Source: Streptomyces olivochromogenes | GTDB taxonomy: Bacteria > Actinomycetota > Actinomycetes > Streptomycetales > Streptomycetaceae | Direction: 5' to 3' | Assembly (NCBI RefSeq): GCF_001514115.1 | Contig: NZ_KQ948451.1 | Coordinates: forward strand, 541,308 to 605,307 | Length of the DNA: 64,000 nucleotides | In this document: in pieces, positions 45,832 to 54,468 of the stretch | How positions within the stretch are numbered: the stretch's first letter is position 1 | Layout: the number at the start of each line of letters is the position of its first letter | Notes under the pieces: model-generated | Seen by the model: the letters and a program-made list of their open reading frames with translations, nothing else | What the model was told of the DNA's origin: nothing | Databases searched by the model: none | Made by a program: the position numbers and the translations under genes

Positions 45832-48204
45832 TCAGGTGATCGCCAGGTCGGTGCGCAGCGGCCGACCCTGCGTGGCCCGCCACACGGCGGCGGGCGTCAG
45901 CGGCATGTCGACATGGCGTACGCCGAGCGGCTTCAGCGCGTCGACCACGGCGTTGACCACCGCGGCGGGCGAGCCCACCGTGGCGGACTCGCCGACGCCC
46001 TTGGCTCCGATGGGGTGGTGCGGGGAGGGGGTGACGGTCTCGCCGAGCTCCCAGGACGGGCACTCGACCGAGGTGGGCAGGAGATAGTCCATGAACGACC
46101 CGCCGAGGCAGTTGCCGTCCTCGTCGAAGGCGATCACCTGCATCAGCGCCATGCCGACGCCGTCGGCGAGTCCGCCGTGCACCTGCCCCTCGACGATCAT
46201 GGGGTTGATCCGGTTGCCGCAGTCGTCCACGGCGATGAACCGGCGGACCTTCACCTGGCCGGTGTCCGCGTCCACGTCGGTGACGCAAATGTACGCACCG
46301 AAGGGGAAGGTGAGGTTCGGCGGGTTGTAGACACAGGTCGCGTCCAAGTGGCCCTCGACGCCCTCCGGGAGTTCCAGGTTGGAGTGCGCGGCGAGCGCGA
46401 TCTCGGTCATGGTCCTGCCCTGGTCGGGGTCGCCCGTGACGAACCAGCGGCCCTTCTCCCATTCCAGGTCGTCCGGACCCACTTCGAGCATCGCGGAGGC
46501 GACGATCTTCGCGCGTTCACGCACCTTGCGGGCGACGATCGCGGCCGCTGCTCCGGACACCGGTGTCGAGCGGGATCCGTAGGTGCCGAGCCCGAACGGG
46601 GTCTGGTCGGTGTCGCCGTGCACCACCTCGACGTCGTCGGGCGGGATGCCCAGTTCCTCGGCGACGATCTGCGCGAAGGTCGTCTCGTGGCCCTGCCCCT
46701 GGGTCTGTACGGAGATCCGCAGGACGGCCTTGCCGGTCGGGTGAACGCGCAGTTCGGCGCCGTCGGCCATGCCAAGACCGAGGATGTCCATGTGCTTGCG
46801 CGGGCCCGCGCCGACGGCCTCGGTGAAGAAGCTGACCCCGATGCCCATGAGCTCGCCGCGCTCGCGTTTTTCGGCCTGCTCCCGGCGCAGGTCCTCGTAG
46901 TGCGCGATGTCCATGGCCAGCCGCAGGGCGCGCGGGTAGTCGCCGGAGTCGTACTCCCACCCCGTCTGCGTCTTGTACGGGAACTGCCCGGGCCGCAGCA
47001 GGTTGCGCATCCTCAGCTCGGCCGGGTCCGTGCCGAGCTTGTCCGCGAGCACGTCGACCATCCGCTCGACCAGGTACACGGCCTCGGTGACACGGAACGA
47101 GCAGGCGTAGGCGACGCCGCCGGGGGCCTTGTCGGTGTAGACGCCGGTCACGGTGCAGTGAGCGGCGGCCAGGTCGTACGAGCCGGTGAAGACGCCGAAG
47201 AAGCCGGCGGGGAACTGCGTCGGCTGTGCGGTGGCGTTGAACGCGCCGTGATCGGCGATCACACGGACGCGCAGGCCCAGGATCTTGCCCTCCTTCGTCG
47301 CCGCGATCTCGCCGTGCATGTGGTAATCGCGGGCGAAGGAGGTGCTCATGAGGTTCTCCGAGCGGTCCTCCACCCATTTGACCGGCTTGCCGGTGACGAT
47401 CGAGCCGACGACCGCGCACACGTAACCGGGGTAGATGCCGACCTTGTTGCCGAAGCCGCCCCCGATGTCCGGGGAGATGATCCGGATCTTGTGCTCCGGG
47501 ATGCCGGCCACCATCGCGTAGATCGTGCGGTGGGCGTGCGGGGCCTGGGTGGTGGACCACACGGTCAGCTTCCCGGTGATGGCGTCCATGTCCGCCACGG
47601 TGCCGCAGGTCTCCAGCGGCGCCGGGTGCACCCGCGGGTACAGCATGTCCTGCTCCACCACGACGTCGGCGGCCGCGAAGACCTCGTCGGTGCGCTCCTT
47701 GTCACCCGCCGACCAGTCGAAGATGTGGTTGTCGCTCTGATGTTCCTTGTCGTCGCGGATCACCGGCGCGTCCGGGTCGAGCGCCCGGAGGGCATCGACG
47801 ACCGGCGGGAGCGGTTCGTACTCCACGTCGATCAGTTCGAGGGCGTCCCGGGCGGCGTAGCGGTCCTCGGCGACGACGAAGGCGACCTCCTGGCCCTGGA
47901 AGCGCACCTTGTCGGTGGCGAGCACCGCCTGGGTGTCGTACGAGAGCGTGGGCATCCAGGCCAGCCCGAGTCCGGCCAGGGTCTCCCCGGTGATCACGGC
48001 CTTGACCTTCGGGTGTGCCTCGGCGGCGCTGGTGTCGACGGACACGATCCGGGCATGCGCCAGCGGGCTGCGCAGGATCGCGCCGTACAGCATCCCGGGC
48101 AGCCGGACATCGTCGACGTAGGTCCCGTGGCCGCGGACGAACCGCGCGTCCTCCTTGCGGGTCATCCGTCCGAAGCCGACCGGCCGTTCCTCGGTGGTCG
48201 TCAT
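45832..48204 (-). CDS. coxL: Carbon monoxide dehydrogenase large subunit, form I
   Basis: A 790-residue molybdopterin subunit that binds the Mo-Cu centre and oxidises CO to CO2. The active-site loop is VAYACSFR with Cys368, matching the AYxCSFR signature of form I (genuine) CO dehydrogenases rather than the AYRGAGR of form II. The catalytic Glu is E739 in GAKGVGESATVGSP. Cofactor-binding blocks include DIGGGFGNKVGIYPGYV and QTQGQGHETTFAQIVAEELG. The ATG at 48204 overlaps the coxS stop. The gene order M-S-L followed by accessory D and E genes matches characterised CO oxidation operons. Confidence 0.95.
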   Translation of the reverse strand: MTTTEERPVGFGRMTRKEDARFVRGHGTYVDDVRLPGMLYGAILRSPLAHARIVSVDTSAAEAHPKVKAVITGETLAGLGLAWMPTLSYDTQAVLATDKVRFQGQEVAFVVAEDRYAARDALELIDVEYEPLPPVVDALRALDPDAPVIRDDKEHQSDNHIFDWSAGDKERTDEVFAAADVVVEQDMLYPRVHPAPLETCGTVADMDAITGKLTVWSTTQAPHAHRTIYAMVAGIPEHKIRIISPDIGGGFGNKVGIYPGYVCAVVGSIVTGKPVKWVEDRSENLMSTSFARDYHMHGEIAATKEGKILGLRVRVIADHGAFNATAQPTQFPAGFFGVFTGSYDLAAAHCTVTGVYTDKAPGGVAYACSFRVTEAVYLVERMVDVLADKLGTDPAELRMRNLLRPGQFPYKTQTGWEYDSGDYPRALRLAMDIAHYEDLRREQAEKRERGELMGIGVSFFTEAVGAGPRKHMDILGLGMADGAELRVHPTGKAVLRISVQTQGQGHETTFAQIVAEELGIPPDDVEVVHGDTDQTPFGLGTYGSRSTPVSGAAAAIVARKVRERAKIVASAMLEVGPDDLEWEKGRWFVTGDPDQGRTMTEIALAAHSNLELPEGVEGHLDATCVYNPPNLTFPFGAYICVTDVDADTGQVKVRRFIAVDDCGNRINPMIVEGQVHGGLADGVGMALMQVIAFDEDGNCLGGSFMDYLLPTSVECPSWELGETVTPSPHHPIGAKGVGESATVGSPAAVVNAVVDALKPLGVRHVDMPLTPAAVWRATQGRPLRTDLAIT

Positions 48205-48728
48205 GCCCGCACCTCCTCGCGGCCGGGCGCCGACTCGGTGTCCGCGGCCGCGTCCGCGGTCCGCGCCCCACCGCCGTGCTCGGCGGCCCAGCGGATGGAG
48301 CGCACGATGTTCTCGTAACCGGTGCATCGGCACATCTGTCCGGAGATGGCCTCGCGGATGTCCTCCTCGGACGGATCCGCGTTGTGGTCGAGCAGCCAGC
48401 GGGCGGTCATCATCATTCCCGGCGTGCAGAAACCGCACTGCAGCCCGTGGCAGGCGACGAATCCCTGCTGCACCGGGTCGAGTTCGGCCCCGTGCGCCAG
48501 GCCTTCCACGGTCCGCACCTCATGGCCGTCGGCCATCACCGCGAGCACGGTGCAGGACTTGACCGGCGTCCCGTCCAGCCAGACGGCGCACACCCCGCAG
48601 TTGGAGGTGTCGCAGCCCCAGTGGGTTCCGGTGAGTCCGAGTTCGTCGCGCAGGAAGTGCACGAGCAGCAGTCTGGGTTCCACGTCCCTCGTGTGCTGCT
48701 CGCCGTTCACGGTCACGGTGATCCGCAT
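48201..48728 (-). CDS. coxS: Carbon monoxide dehydrogenase small (2Fe-2S) subunit
   Basis: A 175-residue iron-sulfur subunit. The plant-type [2Fe-2S] site is HWGCDTSNCGVCAVWLDG plus a following Cys. The second, four-helix-bundle cluster uses LQCGFCTPGMMM and GQMCRCTGYENI. It carries electrons from the Mo site in CoxL to FAD in CoxM. The ATG is one base after the coxM stop, and its own stop overlaps coxL. The C-terminus is slightly extended and Ala/Asp-rich. Confidence 0.95.
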   Translation of the reverse strand: MRITVTVNGEQHTRDVEPRLLLVHFLRDELGLTGTHWGCDTSNCGVCAVWLDGTPVKSCTVLAVMADGHEVRTVEGLAHGAELDPVQQGFVACHGLQCGFCTPGMMMTARWLLDHNADPSEEDIREAISGQMCRCTGYENIVRSIRWAAEHGGGARTADAAADTESAPGREEVRA

Positions 48729-48729
48729 G

Positions 48730-49602
48730 TCACGCCTCCTGCCCCTGGGCACGTGCGGCGGCGGCGCGCAGCGCCCGCGTGGTGAGCACCCCGGCCAGAT
48801 GCCGCTTGTAGTCGACCGGGCCGCGCTGGTCGGCCGTCGGTCTGCACTCCCGCGAGGCGATCCGGCCCGCCTCGGCGAAGCCCTCGTCGTCCGGCCGTCC
48901 ACCGCGCAGGAAGTCCTCGGCCTGCTCGGCCACGAACTGTGGGGCACCCACCGCGGTCAGCCCGATCCCGGCCTCGGTGATGACCCCTCCGGCGATCTCC
49001 AGCACCGCTCCCGCGGCGACGACCGCCCAGTCGCCGACCCGGCGCTCGACCTTGCGGTAGGCGCTGGCGTGCGAACGGATGGGCACGCGGACCTCCACCA
49101 AGAGCTCCGCTTCGTTCAGCGCGGTCTCGTACGGCCCGCGGAAGAACTCCCTGATCCCGATGGTGCGCCTGCCTCCCGGGCCCTGGGCGACCAGGGTCGC
49201 CCGCAGTGCCGAGAACGCCGCGGACAGGTCCTCCGAGGGATCGGCCTGGCACAGCGAGCCGCCCACGGTGCCGCGGTTGCGTACGAGCGGATCGGCGATG
49301 ACCCGTTCCGCGTCCCGCAGGATGGGGAAGTGCTCACCGACGACCGGTGAGGCGAGCAGCTCCGCGTGGCGGACCATCGCTCCGACGGCCAGGTCGTGCC
49401 CGTCCACCCGGATCAACGCCAGCTCGCCGAGGCCGTTGATGTCGATCAGGGCTTCGGGCTGGGCCAGCCGCAACTTCATCATCGGCAGCAGGCTGTGTCC
49501 GCCCGCCACCACCCGGGCCTCGGGGCCGTACCGTGTGAGCAGCTCGATCGCCTGCTCGAGGCTGGTGGCCGTCTCGTACTGGAAGGCAGCTGGTACCTGC
49601 AT
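48730..49602 (-). CDS. coxM: Carbon monoxide dehydrogenase medium (FAD) subunit
   Basis: A 290-residue flavoprotein subunit and first gene of the operon. FAD-binding motifs are VVAGGHSLLPMMKLRLAQP (AGGHSLLP) and TVGGSLCQADPSEDL (TIGG-type). The C-terminal CO dehydrogenase flavoprotein domain has YRKVERRVGDWAVVAAGAVL. The ATG at 49602 gives the usual MQVPAAFQYETATSLEQAI opening and has GAGGAG-like GAGGGC upstream. It diverges from the LysR regulator, with ~100 bp between starts. Confidence 0.95.
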   Translation of the reverse strand: MQVPAAFQYETATSLEQAIELLTRYGPEARVVAGGHSLLPMMKLRLAQPEALIDINGLGELALIRVDGHDLAVGAMVRHAELLASPVVGEHFPILRDAERVIADPLVRNRGTVGGSLCQADPSEDLSAAFSALRATLVAQGPGGRRTIGIREFFRGPYETALNEAELLVEVRVPIRSHASAYRKVERRVGDWAVVAAGAVLEIAGGVITEAGIGLTAVGAPQFVAEQAEDFLRGGRPDDEGFAEAGRIASRECRPTADQRGPVDYKRHLAGVLTTRALRAAAARAQGQEA

Positions 49603-49676
49603 CGGGCCCTCCTCACACGCTGTGCCCGTCGCTGCATCGATGCTGCGCCCTTCCACACCGGTCGCGCAATGGCTGT

Positions 49677-49692
49677 ATAAGCATTCACTTAT
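49677..49692. promoter_or_regulatory. LysR-type binding site between cox operon and its regulator
   Basis: A perfect dyad ATAAG-CATTCA-CTTAT, containing the LysR T-N11-A signature, in a ~98-bp divergent intergenic region. It lies eight bases before the ATG at 49701, so it overlaps the regulator's own promoter or start; it is 75 bp upstream of coxM, a usual distance for LysR activation. Confidence 0.65.
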
Positions 49693-49700
49693 CACCCTAA

Positions 49701-50675
49701 ATGCGAGAAAATCGGATAGTGACCGTTACGCAGCTCAGCACCTTCGTGCTGGTTGCCCGGCTCGGTTCGGTGGGCGCCGCGGCGCGGACTCTGAACGTGA
49801 GCGAGTCCGCGGTGTCACAGGCGCTCGCCGCGCTGCGCGCCCACTTCGGCGATCCGCTCATCCGGCGCACCGGCGGTGGTGGGATGCGTCTGACACCCGC
49901 CGGGGCGCGGCTGCTGCCGGTCGCGTCGCGGATGGTCGCACTGAGCGCTGAAGCCGAGGCTGCGGTACGGGCGGCCCGGGGCGCGCCCGACGAACTGCGG
50001 GTCGTCGCCACGAGCGCGCTGGCCGAGTTCGTGCTCCCGTCGCTCGTGGAGGCCTTCGCCTGTCGCTCGGGGCGCAGGACCGAGACCTCGTTCGGGGTGG
50101 CCGCCGGCAACGAGATACGCGTGCTGGTGGAGAACCGGCTGGCCGACGTCGCGCTCGGGCCGTGTCTTGGCGCCGCCCGAAGGGGCGAACTGGTCAGCGA
50201 GCCGCTGTTCCGCACCCGGTTGGTCGTGGTGATCGGCGCCGGGTCGCCGCGGCCGCCCGGTCCGCCGCCGCAGTGGTCGTGGCTGGTCGATTCCTCCGGG
50301 ACCGATCCGGACGCGGACTCCGGGCGACTGCTGCGTCGGCTCGGCGTGGTCGAAGGACACGTGCGGGTGTTCCCCAACCAGGCCGCGACCTGGGCGGCCG
50401 CCGCCGAGGGCGCGGGGGTGGCACCGGCGTTGGCTCACCTGGTGTCGCCCCGCATCCGGCGTGACGAGCTGCGCATACTCGAGACTCCTGCCACGCCGTC
50501 GGACGCCACGTGGCACGCCACCGTACTGCAGCCCGAACATCGTTCCCCGGCCACCGCCGCGTTCCTGCACTTCCTGCACACGCCCGCAGCGACCCGCATC
50601 ATGCGCGCGCCCGGCACCGGCGTCCCACCCTCCCGGTTCCGGCCCCCGGTGTACGTCACGCTCTGGGGCACGTGA
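49701..50675 (+). CDS. LysR-family transcriptional regulator, probable cox regulator
   Basis: A 324-residue regulator. The N-terminal winged HTH reads LSTFVLVARLGSVGAAARTLNVSESAVSQALAAL, followed by a LysR substrate-binding domain (LRVVATSALAEFVLPSLVEAF, then RLADVALGPCLG). The ATG at 49701 lacks a ribosome-binding site and may be leaderless; GTG at 49719 would start MTVTQLSTF, which is the more usual LysR N-terminus. Divergence from coxMSL and the dyad between them suggest it activates CO oxidation genes and represses itself. Confidence 0.88.
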   Translation: MRENRIVTVTQLSTFVLVARLGSVGAAARTLNVSESAVSQALAALRAHFGDPLIRRTGGGGMRLTPAGARLLPVASRMVALSAEAEAAVRAARGAPDELRVVATSALAEFVLPSLVEAFACRSGRRTETSFGVAAGNEIRVLVENRLADVALGPCLGAARRGELVSEPLFRTRLVVVIGAGSPRPPGPPPQWSWLVDSSGTDPDADSGRLLRRLGVVEGHVRVFPNQAATWAAAAEGAGVAPALAHLVSPRIRRDELRILETPATPSDATWHATVLQPEHRSPATAAFLHFLHTPAATRIMRAPGTGVPPSRFRPPVYVTLWGT

Positions 50676-50684
50676 GAGAGCAGC

Positions 50685-51112
50685 CGTCGGCAAACCCGTG
50701 GCCAACCCGGCCACCCGCACCGCGCTCATCCAGGTGATACCGGACAGCGCGCCCAGCGACCCGGCGACCTAGACGCTGGTCAACACCATCCGCGACGACC
50801 GGGCGGCGATCCTGCGCGACACGGGCGCCACCGTCCAGGTCACCGGCAGCACCCCCGTGAGCGTCGACGTCGCCGCGAAACTCAACTCGGCGCTGATCCC
50901 CTTCGCCGCCGTCGTGATCGGGCTGTCGCAGTTCCTGGATGCTCAAACAGATCGCCTTCGCACTCACACGGACCCGGCACGCGGCCTGGTGGCTGCCGAA
51001 GTGGCTGGAGCGGCGCCTTCCCGCCCTCGACATCGAGGGCGACCGGCTCGGCCCCGCACCCGCCCCCGCCGTACCAGAATCCGTACCCCTCACCCCGTCG
51101 ACGGCCGACTGA
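50685..51112 (+). pseudogene. MMPL-family (RND) transporter remnant
   Basis: Two fragments of one MMPL transporter are recognisable. The first reads ALIQVIPDSAPSDPAT, stop (TAG at 50770-50772), TLVNTIRDDRAAILRDTGAT, then VAAKLNSALIPFAAVVIGLS, matching the extracytoplasmic loop and following helix. At about 50930-50939 it jumps, with a frame change, to the extreme C-terminus (LKQIAFALTRTRHAAWWLPK, then WLERRLPALDIEGDR) and a TGA at 51110. The N-terminus and most of the second membrane half are missing. Decay by a large deletion plus a nonsense mutation is inferred. Confidence 0.82.
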
Positions 51113-51127
51113 CGACACCTCACTTCC

Positions 51128-51165
51128 GTCCCGCCGGATCCGGTGATCCGGAGATCCGGCGGGAC
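51128..51165. terminator. Terminator after the ABC exporter gene
   Basis: GTCCCGCCGGATC (51128-51140) and GATCCGGCGGGAC (51153-51165) form a perfect 13-bp stem with a 12-base loop. It lies just past the stop of the minus-strand ABC gene and after the pseudogene, so it may serve both directions. A short GGGACGGC triplication follows at 51161-51184. Confidence 0.78.
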
Positions 51166-51200
51166 GGCGGGACGGCGGGACGGAGCGTCGGCCGACGGTC

Positions 51201-53162
51201 CTACGGGATCGCCTCCGCCGCGACGGCGACCTCCGCCACGCCGTCCCGGTCCTTGCCGACTTCCCGGTCCTTGCTGATCTCCCGGTCCTTCGTGACGTCG
51301 CGGTCCTTCTTGAACTGAGTCCGGTACAGCTCCGCGTACCGGCCATCCGCCGTGAGCAACTCCTCGTGCGTGCCCCGCTCCACGATCCGTCCGGCCTCCA
51401 CGACGAGGATCACGTCGGCGGTCCGCACGGTGGACAGCCGGTGCGCGATCACCACGGCCGTGCGCCCTTCCAACGCCTCGGTGAGCGCCTCCTGGACAGC
51501 AGCCTCCGAGGTGTTGTCCAGATGGGCGGTGGCCTCGTCGAGGATGACGACACGCTGGCGGGCGAGCAGCAGCCGGGCGATGGTCATGCGCTGGCGCTCG
51601 CCGCCGGACAGCCGGTAGCCGCGCTCGCCGACCACGGTGTCGAGGCCGTCGGGCAGGGAGCGTACGAGGTCTTCGAGGCGGGACCTGCGCAGTACGTCCC
51701 ACAGGTCGTCCTCCGTCGCGGAGGGGCGGGCCAGGAGCAGGTTGGCGCGTACCGAGTCGTGGAAGAGGTGACCGTCCTGGGTGACCATGCCGAGGGTCTC
51801 GCGCATCGACTCGGCGCTCAGGTCCCGGACGTCGACGCCGCCGATGCGGACGGTGCCCTCGTCGGTGTCGTACAGGCGCGGCAGCAGTTGGGCGATGGTC
51901 GACTTGCCGGCGCCGGAGGAGCCGACGAGGGCGACGGTCTGGCCGGGCTCGGCGCGGAAGGACACGCCGTGCAGGACCTCGGCGCCGCCCCGGGTGTCGA
52001 GGGCGGCGACCTCCTCGAGGGAGGCGAGGGAGACCTTGTCGGCGGAGGGGTAGGCGAAGCGGACGTCCTGGAACTCCACGGCCGCCGGGCCTTCCGGGAC
52101 CGTACGGGCGTCCGGTTTCTCCTCGATGAGCGGCTTGAGGTCGAGCACCTCGAAGACGCGCTCGAAGCTCACCAGGGCGCTCATGACCTCGACGCGCGCC
52201 CCGGCGAGCGAGGTGAGCGGCGCGTACAGGCGGGTCAGCAGCAGCGCCAGCGAGACGACGGCGCCCGGCTCCAGGCTGCCGCGCAGCGCGAACCAGCCGC
52301 CGAGCCCGTACACGAGCGCGAGGGCCAGGGCGGAGACCAGCGTGAGGGCCGTGATGAAGGCCGACTGCGCCATCGCCGTACGCACCCCGATGTCCCGCAC
52401 CCGCCGGGCCCGCGCCGCGAACTCCGCGGACTCGTCCTCGGGCCGTCCGAAGAGCTTGATCAGCGTGGCGCCGGGCGCGGAGAACCGCTCGGTCATCCGG
52501 GTGCCCATCGACGCGTTCAGGTTCGCCGCCTCCCGTTGCAGGCGTGCCATCCGGCTGCCGGTCCGCCGCGCGGGCACCACGAACACCGGCAGCAGCACCA
52601 GCGCGAGCAGAGTGATCTGCCAGGACAGGGTGAGCATGACGGCGAGGGTGAGCAGCAGCGTGACGAGATTGCTGACGACTCCGGACAGCGTGTTGCTGAA
52701 GGCTCGCTGGGCGCCGATCACGTCGTTGTTGAGTCGACTGACCAGCGCGCCCGTACGGGTACGTGTGAAGAACGCGACCGGCATGCGCTGCACATGATCG
52801 AACACAGCCGTCCGCAGATCGAGGATGAGCCCCTCGCCGAGCGTCGCCGACAGCCAGCGGCCGAGGAGCCCGAGCGCCGCCTCGGCGAGCGCGATGAGTG
52901 CGATGAGCACGGCAAGGCGGATGACGGTGCCTTCGTCGCCGCCGGACACGATGGCGTCCACGACGCGCCCCGCGAGCACCGGCGTCGCGACGGCCAGCAG
53001 CGCGGTCAGCACGCTGAGCACCACGAACTGGCCGATACGGCGGCGATGCGGACGGGCGAAGGCGGCGATGCGACGCAGGGTCGCGCGGGCGAAGGGACGG
53101 CGCTCCTGCTGCGCGTTCATGACGCTGTACAGCTGGGTCCAGGCTGTGCTCTCCATGCTCAT
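51201..53162 (-). CDS. ABC exporter, fused permease-ATPase, SoxR-regulated
   Basis: A 653-residue half-transporter that would dimerise in the membrane and export a hydrophobic or redox-active compound. Six helices span ~45-320 (QFVVLSVLTALLAVATPVLAG). The ATPase has Walker A VGSSGAGKST, signature YRLSGGERQRMTIARLLLA, Walker B VVILDEATAHLD and H-loop VIAHRLS. The C-terminus carries four charged KDRD/KDRE units spaced six residues apart. Its start is ATG 53162, just seven bases past a -10 element, so the mRNA is probably leaderless. Streptomyces coelicolor SoxR controls an ABC transporter of this kind, which fits the SoxR box seen here. Confidence 0.93.
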   Translation of the reverse strand: MSMESTAWTQLYSVMNAQQERRPFARATLRRIAAFARPHRRRIGQFVVLSVLTALLAVATPVLAGRVVDAIVSGGDEGTVIRLAVLIALIALAEAALGLLGRWLSATLGEGLILDLRTAVFDHVQRMPVAFFTRTRTGALVSRLNNDVIGAQRAFSNTLSGVVSNLVTLLLTLAVMLTLSWQITLLALVLLPVFVVPARRTGSRMARLQREAANLNASMGTRMTERFSAPGATLIKLFGRPEDESAEFAARARRVRDIGVRTAMAQSAFITALTLVSALALALVYGLGGWFALRGSLEPGAVVSLALLLTRLYAPLTSLAGARVEVMSALVSFERVFEVLDLKPLIEEKPDARTVPEGPAAVEFQDVRFAYPSADKVSLASLEEVAALDTRGGAEVLHGVSFRAEPGQTVALVGSSGAGKSTIAQLLPRLYDTDEGTVRIGGVDVRDLSAESMRETLGMVTQDGHLFHDSVRANLLLARPSATEDDLWDVLRRSRLEDLVRSLPDGLDTVVGERGYRLSGGERQRMTIARLLLARQRVVILDEATAHLDNTSEAAVQEALTEALEGRTAVVIAHRLSTVRTADVILVVEAGRIVERGTHEELLTADGRYAELYRTQFKKDRDVTKDREISKDREVGKDRDGVAEVAVAAEAIP

Positions 53163-53169
53163 GGGAGTG

Positions 53170-53200
53170 ACCGTAGGACCTCAAGCATCGTTGAGGTCAA
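53170..53200 (-). promoter_or_regulatory. SoxR-dependent promoter with SoxR box
   Basis: CCTCAAGCATCGTTGAGG (53179-53196) differs from the classical SoxR box CCTCAAG-N4-CTTGAGG at a single arm position. It sits between a TTGACC -35 (53195-53200) and a TACGGT -10 (53170-53175). The spacer is 19 bp, the over-long spacing that MerR-family activators such as SoxR correct by twisting DNA. Confidence 0.85.
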
Positions 53201-53222
53201 TGATTCCCGGACGAAGTCCACG

Positions 53223-53258
53223 AAGAACACAGTCAAGAACACGGTGAAGAACACGGTT
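53223..53258. repeat. Three 12-bp tandem repeats before the UPF0104 gene
   Basis: AAGAACACAGTC, AAGAACACGGTG and AAGAACACGGTT follow one another without gaps, ending eight bases before the ATG at 53267 and running into its AGGA ribosome-binding site. They lie upstream of the -35 of the divergent SoxR-type promoter. Confidence 0.88.
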
Positions 53259-53266
53259 AGGAATTC

Positions 53267-54361
53267 ATGACGGCACCCACGACGGCGACGACACCTCCCG
53301 CACCTTGCCCGGCACGTCGTCCGCCGGACGCGCGCCCGCAACCCCCCGTTGGCGCGGCGTGGAGAACCTCTCCCGATGTGACAGCGGTTCGACTTCCCCA
53401 GAAGCTTCCCCAGGGATTCCCCCAAGGATCCCGACGCTTCCCGCTCAGGTCGGTCCTGTGCGTGATCCCGCTCGCCCTCGTCCTGGTGGTCGCGGTGCGG
53501 CATCGGTCCGTCCTCATGGAGGGCTTCGGCCATCTGCGCTCGGCCGAGTGGCCCTGGCTGCTGGCGGCCGCCGTCGCGACCTGCCTGACCTGGGTCGCCG
53601 CGGCCTCCGCCCGGCAGGGCGCGGTCATGCAGCGACTGCCCGCGCGTCGCCTGCTCGCGACGCAGTTCGCCGCGGGTGCGGCCAACCACCTGCTGCCGAC
53701 CGGTCTCGGCGCCGGCGCGGTCAATCTGCGCTTCATGACCGTGTGTGGCGTCCCGCTCGCCCGCTCCTCCGCCGCGCTCGCGCTCTACATGCTCGCGGAG
53801 TCGATCGCCCGGCTGACCCTCCTGGTGGGCCTGCTCATCGCGTTCCCGGGAGCCCTGCACATCGGATCCCTCCTCCCCTCGGGCGCGATCGGCCCCTTGC
53901 TGCTCGCCACGGGAGTGGTCCTGCTGGCCACGGTGGCCACGCTTCTTCTCGTGCGACGGCTGCGCGGGGCCGTGTTGTCGTTCCTGCGCACCGCGCTCGG
54001 CGAGGCCCGCTCCGTGCACACCCGTCCGGCGCGCGCGCTCGCTTTGTGGGGCGGATCGCTCGCCTTCCCGCTGCTGCAGGCCGCCGGGCTGACCGCGGTG
54101 GGTCAGGCGATGAACCTGGCGGTGCCGCCCCTGCACATGGCTCTCGCGTATCTGGCGGCGACGGCGGCCGTCGCGATGGTGCCCACGCCGGGCGGCATCG
54201 GTTCGGTGGAGGCGGCGCTGATCGTCGCGCTGGTCGCGGCGGGCGGCCCGGTGGCCGTGGTGACGGCGGTCGTGCTGGCCTACCGGATCATCACGGTGTG
54301 GGTGCCGCTGCTGCCCGGGGCGCTGACGCTGGGGGCGCTGGTCCGTCTGAAGGTGATCTGA
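53267..54361 (+). CDS. UPF0104/LPG-synthase-type integral membrane protein
   Basis: A 364-residue membrane protein with about seven to eight helices after a ~60-residue Pro/Arg-rich cytosolic leader. It shows the pattern of the lysylphosphatidylglycerol synthase membrane domain/UPF0104 family: QFAAGAANHLLPTGLGAGAVNLRFMTVCGV and AMVPTPGGIGSVEAALIVALVAAG, where the PGGxGxxE motif is diagnostic. It lacks the aminoacyl-transferase domain of MprF, so it is a flippase-like stand-alone domain of unknown substrate. The ATG is preceded by AGGA. It is divergent from the SoxR-controlled ABC exporter. Confidence 0.87.
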   Translation: MTAPTTATTPPAPCPARRPPDARPQPPVGAAWRTSPDVTAVRLPQKLPQGFPQGSRRFPLRSVLCVIPLALVLVVAVRHRSVLMEGFGHLRSAEWPWLLAAAVATCLTWVAAASARQGAVMQRLPARRLLATQFAAGAANHLLPTGLGAGAVNLRFMTVCGVPLARSSAALALYMLAESIARLTLLVGLLIAFPGALHIGSLLPSGAIGPLLLATGVVLLATVATLLLVRRLRGAVLSFLRTALGEARSVHTRPARALALWGGSLAFPLLQAAGLTAVGQAMNLAVPPLHMALAYLAATAAVAMVPTPGGIGSVEAALIVALVAAGGPVAVVTAVVLAYRIITVWVPLLPGALTLGALVRLKVI

Positions 54362-54468
54362 GCGCCACGGATCCGCGCCATGGATCCGCGCCGCAGGAAG
54401 CTCCGGAGTAACCTCCCCGTACGCCGCTCAGGCGAAGGCGTACATGGCCGGGAGAAGGGGACAGCACG

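Noticed and set aside
50656..53270. Long frames on either strand crossing the ABC exporter
   Set aside because: They read in the wrong phase or strand; the exporter frame has all ABC motifs and a promoter placed at its start codon.
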